From JBGTCY01 sp041748615 (GTDB lineage: Bacteria > Bacteroidota > Bacteroidia > Chitinophagales > CAIOSU01): a stretch of DNA of 12,079 nt. The position numbers and the translations under genes are program-made. Under the pieces are notes generated by a model, which was not told where the DNA came from, made no database searches, and saw nothing but the letters and a program-made list of their open reading frames with translations. How positions within the stretch are numbered: the first letter of the stretch is position 1; each line of letters begins with the position of its first letter. Location: NCBI GenBank assembly GCA_041748615.1, contig JBGTCY010000112.1:1-12079 (forward strand), read 5' to 3'. This document shows, piece by piece, positions 7,801 through 12,079 of this stretch.

Positions 7801-7811
7801 GAAGGAGGTTT

Positions 7812-8054
7812 TTATTTTTTACCCGAAAATTTGAATAGCATCCCGATGCCCAAGACTGCCAAACCTAAGAAAATAACTCCCCACCAGGGAAGAGATGCTT
7901 CTTCGACTACTGTTGAATAAGGTTTACCTCTTGCTATGGAAAACACCTGTCCTCCGATTTCAGAATTTAAAAACAGCATCCCAAATCCGATGAAAAATAA
8001 AACTACCGCTACCACGATACTCAGATAGTAGGCTTGTTTTTCAATTCTGGACAT
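7812..8054 (-). CDS. Small two-helix membrane protein, function unknown
   Basis: An 80-residue protein starting at ATG 8054 and ending KFSGKK. Helix 1 is at about residues 9-29 (YYLSIVVAVVLFFIGFGMLF) and helix 2 at about 56-74 (PWWGVIFLGLAVLGIGMLFK). A soluble loop of about 26 residues (NSEIGGQVFSIARGKPYS and following) lies between them, and both ends carry basic residues. I recognise no family. The gene lies between the AGPS-like gene (22-bp gap) and glpD (11-bp gap) on the same strand, so it is almost certainly co-transcribed. It could be a membrane partner or anchor for one of the flavoproteins, but nothing in the sequence proves it. Confidence 0.78.
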   Translation of the reverse strand: MSRIEKQAYYLSIVVAVVLFFIGFGMLFLNSEIGGQVFSIARGKPYSTVVEEASLPWWGVIFLGLAVLGIGMLFKFSGKK

Positions 8055-8076
8055 ACAGCTTAAAAATTACAACTTT

Positions 8077-9732
8077 TCATGCACCATCAAACAATTTTTC
8101 CGGATTCATGATGCCATTGGGGTCGAGGTGTTTTTTCACAGCGGACAACAGTCTTTTTTCACTTTCTGTAGTTTGTTGCAGATACCATTTGCGATGGTCT
8201 TTGCCAATACCATGATGGTGGCTGATGGCTGCGCCATGTTCCACTAATGCATCCGTCACTAAGGTTTTTAACGTCTGCCATTGAGCCGGTTCATTGCCTT
8301 TTTCCTGCGGGGCAATCATGGTGAAATACTGGCAGGCGCCCGTTTCATACACATGCGAGATGTGGCAAAACAGCAAGCCGCCCTTTTCATAAAATCCTGA
8401 GCCGTTGAGAGACGCTTTTACTTTTTGATATAATGAAGCGACATCTTTCCAATAGGTCACGGTTTCGAAAGTGTCAATCAACACGCGATGTTCTATCAAC
8501 GTATCCCGCAGGTAAGGAAGCGAGAAGCGGTGTTCAGCCCAGTTGCCGGCTGTTGAGGCGGGCAGCAGGTAGGCATGTTGTTTTTTTAAAATCTGGCGCG
8601 CGGTTTTTAAATGATGTACATCAGCATCCTGCCGGTAAGCAAATCGCAGCATGAGAATGGCAGGTTGCCCGTAGCCTTTCGCGGCTATCCGTTTTTTTAC
8701 AAAATCAGTAATCAGTTTTTTGAAACCTGTAGGCTGCTCATTGCGCATTTTGGAAAAAAGACTTGTTTCCAAGGGGTCAGACAGCCGTACAATTCCCGGA
8801 TGAATGCCGCTCTGGATAAGCGCGCGTACAGCCGCGATTCCGTCCTCATAAGTTTTGAATATGCTGACAATCCATTGATAGGATTTCGGCAACGGGTGAA
8901 TGCGGACTTTCGCTTGTGTAATCACCCCCAGTGTTCCCTCGGAGCCGATGAACAAGCGGAACGTATCAATGCCGGAAGCGTGATGCGGAAAGTCATGGTG
9001 CGTGAATAAACCCACAGGAGTGGCGGCATGGATTCCCAGCACTATATCTTCGATTTTTCCATACTGACCGGACTCTTGCCCCCCGGAACGGGTTGCCAGC
9101 CAGCCGCCTAAAGTTGAGTATTCGAAAGATTGCGGAAAATGTCCGAGCGTAAAACCTTTTTGATTTAATATCTTTTCCAACTCCGGTCCGAAAATACCGG
9201 TTTCAAACGTGGCGGTACAGGAAACCGCGTCTATTTCCACCAATTTTTTCATGCGCTGCAAATTCAGATAGCAAGTTGTTTGCGGAATGGACGCAAGTTC
9301 AAAAGCGCCCGTTACATTACTGCCTCCGCTGAATGGAATGATTCGGATTTGGTGAGCGCTTGCTTGTTTTAAAATGTACAAAATCTCCTGTTCTGATTCA
9401 GGATAAAGTACAAAATCGCCCAACGGTGGAAGTTGTCCTTTAAAAATGCGCACGATGTCATGATAGCTTTTCCCGAAACCAAATTTCAGCCTGTCGGCTT
9501 TGCTGTTTGAAAACCGGTTTGACTTTAAGTCGGGAAAATTTTTTTCAAAATCAGAAACCTGAAATTTTGATTCCGGAAGGGTGGAAAGCAAATCAGGCGC
9601 TTTGAAATCATCCTTTAGTTTAGCTTGAAACCTTTCTTCCAAAAAGACTTTAAGCCGTGGATATTCATCTAAGTGAAAACTTTTGGCAGGGTCGCCCCAT
9701 TTCCAGAAATCCTGGATTAACGAATCAGACAT
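8077..9732 (-). CDS. Alkyldihydroxyacetonephosphate-synthase-like FAD enzyme
   Basis: A flavoprotein of the vanillyl-alcohol-oxidase/PCMH fold, closest in features to AGPS, which replaces the acyl chain of 1-acyl-dihydroxyacetone phosphate with a fatty alcohol to make ether lipids. I prefer ATG 9732 (MSDSLIQDFWKWGDPA, 551 residues); ATG 9753 would add seven residues. The N-terminal FWKWGDPAKSFHLDEYP is typical of the AGPS branch. The FAD-binding PP loop is IIPFSGGSNVTGA (about 132-143). The family block HFPQSFEYSTLGGWLATRSG (about 198-217) is followed by GQYGKIEDIVLG, and SEGTLGVIT by the C-terminal cap. The AGPS active-site pieces YLRDTLIEHR, HVYETGACQYF and the triple histidine in ISHHHGIGKDH are all present. 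It is first in an operon with a small membrane protein and glpD. Glycolate or D-lactate dehydrogenases share the fold but lack the HHH motif. Substrate is inferred. Confidence 0.85.
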   Translation of the reverse strand: MSDSLIQDFWKWGDPAKSFHLDEYPRLKVFLEERFQAKLKDDFKAPDLLSTLPESKFQVSDFEKNFPDLKSNRFSNSKADRLKFGFGKSYHDIVRIFKGQLPPLGDFVLYPESEQEILYILKQASAHQIRIIPFSGGSNVTGAFELASIPQTTCYLNLQRMKKLVEIDAVSCTATFETGIFGPELEKILNQKGFTLGHFPQSFEYSTLGGWLATRSGGQESGQYGKIEDIVLGIHAATPVGLFTHHDFPHHASGIDTFRLFIGSEGTLGVITQAKVRIHPLPKSYQWIVSIFKTYEDGIAAVRALIQSGIHPGIVRLSDPLETSLFSKMRNEQPTGFKKLITDFVKKRIAAKGYGQPAILMLRFAYRQDADVHHLKTARQILKKQHAYLLPASTAGNWAEHRFSLPYLRDTLIEHRVLIDTFETVTYWKDVASLYQKVKASLNGSGFYEKGGLLFCHISHVYETGACQYFTMIAPQEKGNEPAQWQTLKTLVTDALVEHGAAISHHHGIGKDHRKWYLQQTTESEKRLLSAVKKHLDPNGIMNPEKLFDGA

Positions 9733-9844
9733 GTTCGCAAAATAAAGGAACATCGCGTGAAGTAACTTGTTTTAATTAAAAAAACTGACCAAACACGGGT
9801 GAAAATAGCAACTTGTTTCCCTGAAATCCGTATGTGTGATTCTA
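9733..9844. promoter_or_regulatory. Divergent intergenic region between the AGPS-like and TPR genes
   Basis: This 112-bp region must carry the start signals for both the leftward lipid operon and the rightward TPR gene. It is AT-rich in the middle (TTTTAATTAAAAAAACTG, about 9771-9788). I found no exact TAnnTTTG element on either strand, so no promoter is assigned to a specific base. Confidence 0.35.
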
Positions 9845-10666
9845 ATGGACAGGCGGAGTTATATCGGAACACTTTTTTTCGTAGTTACCGTATTTTTCAG
9901 GGTGGAAGCCCAGACCGATGCGGAACGTCTTTACATGCTGAACAGCATCAAAGAGATTTCGCAAAAAATTCAAAAAGAGCCGGATAACCTGTCTTATTAC
10001 TTCGCCCGCGCTATCGCGAATTATGAAATCAGCACCTCAGCAGCCATTCCTGATTTTAAGAAAGTAGAGGAATTATATTCCGCGAATCCTGTAAAGAAAA
10101 ATGTTAAGATGGCAACTGATGCCTGCTACTATCTGGCGGATTATTATTTCTTCAGAAATGCGGACCGCGACAAAGCGGGCATTTATGTAAAACGTGGATT
10201 GAGCATCACTCCGGGCGACAAGCGTTTTGAAGTGTTGGAAATCAGTATTCTTGGAACTTATCCTGAAAAGACAAATGAAGTGAACAGGCAGTTTGAAAAG
10301 CTGTTATCTAAAAATCCGAATGATGAAAAAATCATGTTGCATTTTGCAAAATTTCTGGAAAAACACAATGAAGAAAAGTCCATTCAGCTTTATGAAAAAG
10401 CGGTGAGACTTTATCCGGATAACAAAGATGTATTGTTCGCGCTGGGTTCATATTTTACCAACCAATCAAGCAGAATCTTTAATGAAGGAGGCGATTTGGG
10501 GACGGTGGTAAAATTTATGAACAAAGCTGTTACCTATTTTGAGATGCTCCACAAGATGAATCGCAACGACAGGGAAATTATTGAAATCCTCATTCAACTT
10601 TACGGCAACCTAAATATGGAAAAAGAGAAAAATGCCATGAAGGTGAAATTGAAAAATATGATTTAG
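9845..10666 (+). CDS. Exported TPR-repeat protein, function unknown
   Basis: A 273-residue protein from ATG 9845 (an in-frame GTG at 9836 would add three residues). The N-terminus MDRRSYIGTLFFVVTVFFRV followed by EAQ looks like a signal peptide with cleavage near EA-QT, so it is likely periplasmic or outer-membrane associated. The rest is helical with tetratricopeptide-type pairs, clearest at about residues 145-205 (VNRQFEKLLSKNPNDEKIML, then FAKFLEKHNEEKSIQLYEKA and VRLYPDNKDVLFALG). An earlier degenerate repeat covers about 30-60 (NLSYYFARAIANYEIST). The C-terminus is rich in Lys and Met. It is divergent from the AGPS-like operon and has no co-directional partner. TPR domains usually bind other proteins; no partner can be named. 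Confidence 0.82.
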   Translation: MDRRSYIGTLFFVVTVFFRVEAQTDAERLYMLNSIKEISQKIQKEPDNLSYYFARAIANYEISTSAAIPDFKKVEELYSANPVKKNVKMATDACYYLADYYFFRNADRDKAGIYVKRGLSITPGDKRFEVLEISILGTYPEKTNEVNRQFEKLLSKNPNDEKIMLHFAKFLEKHNEEKSIQLYEKAVRLYPDNKDVLFALGSYFTNQSSRIFNEGGDLGTVVKFMNKAVTYFEMLHKMNRNDREIIEILIQLYGNLNMEKEKNAMKVKLKNMI

Positions 10667-10696
10667 ACGCAATCCGGCATCATATTCAAAATTCAA

Positions 10697-10735
10697 GCAG
10701 GCAAGCCTGCCCCGAATTCATTTCGGGGATGCCTG
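10697..10735. repeat. Compound hairpin repeat downstream of the TPR gene
   Basis: Two adjacent perfect stems are present: GCAGGC (10697-10702) with GCCTGC (10705-10710), and CCCCGAA (10710-10716) with TTCGGGG (10722-10728). A competing outer stem pairs CAGGCA (10698-10703) with TGCCTG (10730-10735). The second stem is of a type very common between genes in Bacteroidota. It begins 31 bp after the TPR stop and sits between two convergent genes, so it may end transcription, although no T-run follows. Confidence 0.6.
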
Positions 10736-10931
10736 ATGAATGCACACTCGCCAGAAGCGCATGATTTTCATCTAGGGATTCCCGAGGCATTTTATATTTA
10801 CCTCAAATTGAAAACGTCATCGCGCAATCAAAATGAGACATTACCCCCTTTTTTTGAGGTGCTGTATCAAAAGCGCTTAAACAGTTCCTCCTTTGGTTAC
10901 GATCTTAGGCCCGTGGTATGATCGCAGGGTT
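10736..10931. other. Intergenic spacer, no gene seen
   Basis: Between the hairpin repeat and the broken PQ-loop gene I see only a short plus-strand frame of 61 codons that starts at the edge of the repeat and has no family features. Minor palindromes occur, for example GGGATTCCC near 10777 and AAGCGCTT near 10873. No RNA gene is apparent. Confidence 0.45.
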
Positions 10932-11196
10932 TTATTTTTTCCGGCCAAGACTGAAAATAAGCGCAAGCGTCATTATGCACGCTATGAAATTAAGGGAAGA
11001 AACGAGACGAAAAAGAAAATCATTAAGCACAAAAAAACTGTAGAACACAGCAATAAATGTGGTAGCCGTCCACAGATAATAGGATTAGCGCTTGGCTCTT
11101 TATAGTAATAAAGATCGTGGGGAGGTAAGCTATTAAGCTAAGCACGCCTACCATGCCATAGGCGTATGTAATTACTTCTGAGAAATACTCCTGCAT
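10932..11196 (-). pseudogene. Small PQ-loop/SemiSWEET-like membrane protein gene with two frameshifts
   Basis: From ATG 11196 the minus strand reads MQEYFSEVITYAYGMVGVLS and LIAYLPTI, then goes out of frame. Restoring one base near 11110-11112 gives YYYKEPSANP, and restoring a second near 11082-11083 gives YYLWTATTFIAVFYSFFVLN and DFLFRLVSSLNFIACIMTLA, ending SLGRKK and TAA (10932-10934). The restored product is about 88 residues with three hydrophobic segments. A Pro after the first helix, a KxxSAN step, W in helix 2 and N in helix 3 follow the pattern of SemiSWEET-type half-transporters. Each lesion removes a single base next to a short homopolymer (TTT, CC), so either a real pseudogene or assembly error is possible. 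It lies 52 bp downstream of the TRIC gene on the same strand. Confidence 0.68.
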
Positions 11197-11248
11197 TTTT
11201 TAAAATTTCAATAACATCGCAATTCATTTTCAGACGCAGTAATAGGAT

Positions 11249-11869
11249 TTAATTTGGAAAAACCGGCAGTGACCAGTTTCGTTTAACGGCTAAAATGCGT
11301 ATGACAATAATGAAAGCTATGGAAATAAAAGTGGCTGCCTGTATCCCGGTAATTTCTGACAAAATAAAATATAAGATTGCGCCAGCCATGCACGCGGTTG
11401 CGTAAATCTCTTTCCTGAAGATGAGCGGAATTTCATTGCACAAGACATCACGAACCACACCGCCAAACACCGCAGAAACGGTTCCCATCATGATAGCAAT
11501 TAAGGGATCCAAACCGTGGTCTAATGTTTTCTGTAATCCAAGAATGGTAAAAAGCCCTATTCCTATCGCGTCAAACAGGAATAAGGTTTTACGGACGCGT
11601 TGCAATAAATCTTTAAAGAAAAAACTTACCACTACACCTGATCCGATCAGGTATAAATGGTTTAAGTCGTTCATCCATCCGACAGGGTGGCTGTTAATGA
11701 GCAAATCCCGTATGGTGCCGCCTCCAACGGCTGTGACAAAGGCAATGATAGCAGCACCGAACACATCAAATTTTTTCTCCGCGGCAGTGAGCGCTCCGCT
11801 GATTGCAAATACAAATGTCCCGGTCAGTTCTAAGGTATAGGGAATGTTAATATCGCTCAATTCATTCAA
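11249..11869 (-). CDS. TRIC/UPF0126 (YicG-like) membrane channel or transporter
   Basis: A 206-residue, almost wholly hydrophobic protein with about seven membrane helices. It is an internal duplication of the UPF0126 unit: each half carries a glycine-rich kink followed by Arg-Asp, GGGTIRDLL (49-57) and GGVVRDVL (136-143). Further family features are ELTGTFVFAISGALTAA at the N-terminus and NSHPVGWMND after the first unit. Prokaryotic TRIC members of this fold are trimeric monovalent-cation (K+) channels; other members have been linked to glycine transport, so the substrate is open. The start appears to be TTG at 11869: an in-frame TGA lies six codons upstream and no ATG or GTG precedes the first helix. 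The broken PQ-loop gene follows it on the same strand. Confidence 0.9.
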   Translation of the reverse strand: MNELSDINIPYTLELTGTFVFAISGALTAAEKKFDVFGAAIIAFVTAVGGGTIRDLLINSHPVGWMNDLNHLYLIGSGVVVSFFFKDLLQRVRKTLFLFDAIGIGLFTILGLQKTLDHGLDPLIAIMMGTVSAVFGGVVRDVLCNEIPLIFRKEIYATACMAGAILYFILSEITGIQAATFISIAFIIVIRILAVKRNWSLPVFPN

Positions 11870-11928
11870 CTTTAAATGCGGTCAGATCATCTGTGTTTTA
11901 AGGAATTCAAACGACTGCCAGGAGGTAG

Positions 11929-12079
11929 CTGATATCTGAAATATTAAGCGTGTTAGTCTCCCATGAACCTGAAAAATTAGGTGCGGTGGTAGAGTGCGAT
12001 GAAATGGAGATATCCAGGAGCAACAAAGGCGAGCGAAATCTGAAAAGGAAACCCAGGAAAAGAGGAACCGACTTTAAAA
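11929..12079 (+). pseudogene. Transposase fragment resembling IS1595/ISXO2 family, cut by window edge
   Basis: Fifty open plus-strand codons run to the window end. The product contains SHEPEKLGAVVECDEMEISR followed by SNKGERNLKRKPRKRGTDFK. The block VECDEM followed by a KG step and a Lys/Arg-rich, glycine-containing stretch matches my recollection of the region around the first catalytic Asp of IS1595-type DDE transposases, as found in Bacteroidota. In the same frame a TAG stop (11926-11928) lies immediately upstream and no start codon fits the family N-terminus, so the visible part is either a 5'-truncated or frameshifted copy, or the middle of a decayed element. The downstream part is outside the window. 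No inverted end is visible on the left. Confidence 0.5.

Noticed and set aside
7801..7808. A perfect Shine-Dalgarno-like GAAGGAGG on the plus strand
   Set aside because: It lies on the strand opposite to the operon and no plausible plus-strand gene follows it.
7180..7920. A 246-codon plus-strand open frame antisense to glpD and the small membrane protein gene
   Set aside because: It mirrors the GlpD reading frame, has no family features, and both minus-strand genes are well supported.
10736..10921. A 61-codon plus-strand open frame after the hairpin repeat
   Set aside because: It starts within the repeat border and shows no family features or convincing codon pattern.
11421..11840. A 139-codon plus-strand open frame inside the TRIC gene
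   Set aside because: It is the complement of a clear membrane protein gene; the Pro/Thr/Ser-rich product is typical of such shadows.
11907..12078. A minus-strand frame open to the window end, including NFSGSWE
   Set aside because: The plus-strand frame has a much better match (transposase-like VECDEM block); the minus frame has no start and no clear domain.

Overview
The window looks like a chromosomal segment of a Bacteroidota bacterium, probably Chitinophagales or Sphingobacteriales. The reasons are moderate GC, few recognisable Shine-Dalgarno sites, intergenic hairpin repeats of the type common in that phylum, a small fibronectin-III protein of a Bacteroidota-type family that starts MARLKLGLR, and the sequence style of the arginine genes. 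Lineage is inferred from style, not from a marker gene.

Layout, left to right. (1) A minus-strand gene for a small fibronectin type III protein (120-743). (2) An 855-bp spacer (744-1598) with no convincing gene but much degenerate repeat structure: a 21-bp tandem repeat, a dispersed ~110-bp duplication and a long imperfect inverted repeat (1091-1445). (3) A secreted type-B carboxylesterase on the plus strand (1599-3170). (4) After a convergent junction with a hairpin, a minus-strand pair for the last steps of arginine synthesis: an ArgE-type M20 deacylase (5737-4685), then argininosuccinate lyase ArgH (4668-3364), 16 bp apart. (5) Between this pair and the next operon lies a decayed gene remnant of unknown family (5945-6201), with one frameshift and one internal stop. 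(6) A minus-strand three-gene operon: an alkyldihydroxyacetonephosphate-synthase-like flavoprotein (9732-8077), an 80-residue two-helix membrane protein (8054-7812) and FAD glycerol-3-phosphate dehydrogenase GlpD (7800-6244). (7) A divergent gene for an exported TPR protein (9845-10666). (8) A spacer with a strong hairpin repeat, then a small PQ-loop/SemiSWEET-like membrane protein gene broken by two single-base losses (11196-10932), and a TRIC/UPF0126-type channel gene (11869-11249) that appears to start with TTG. (9) At the right edge, a plus-strand fragment resembling an IS1595-type transposase (11929-12079).

How the genes work together. ArgE and ArgH act at the ornithine-releasing and arginine-forming ends of one pathway. 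GlpD makes dihydroxyacetone phosphate, and the AGPS family uses its 1-acyl ester, so the operon suggests glycerol-phosphate flux into ether-type glycerolipids. This is inference. I see no tRNA, rRNA, CRISPR array or defence system. The most informative observations are the flavoprotein/GlpD operon, two broken genes hidden in intergenic DNA, the inverted-repeat element and the edge transposase.
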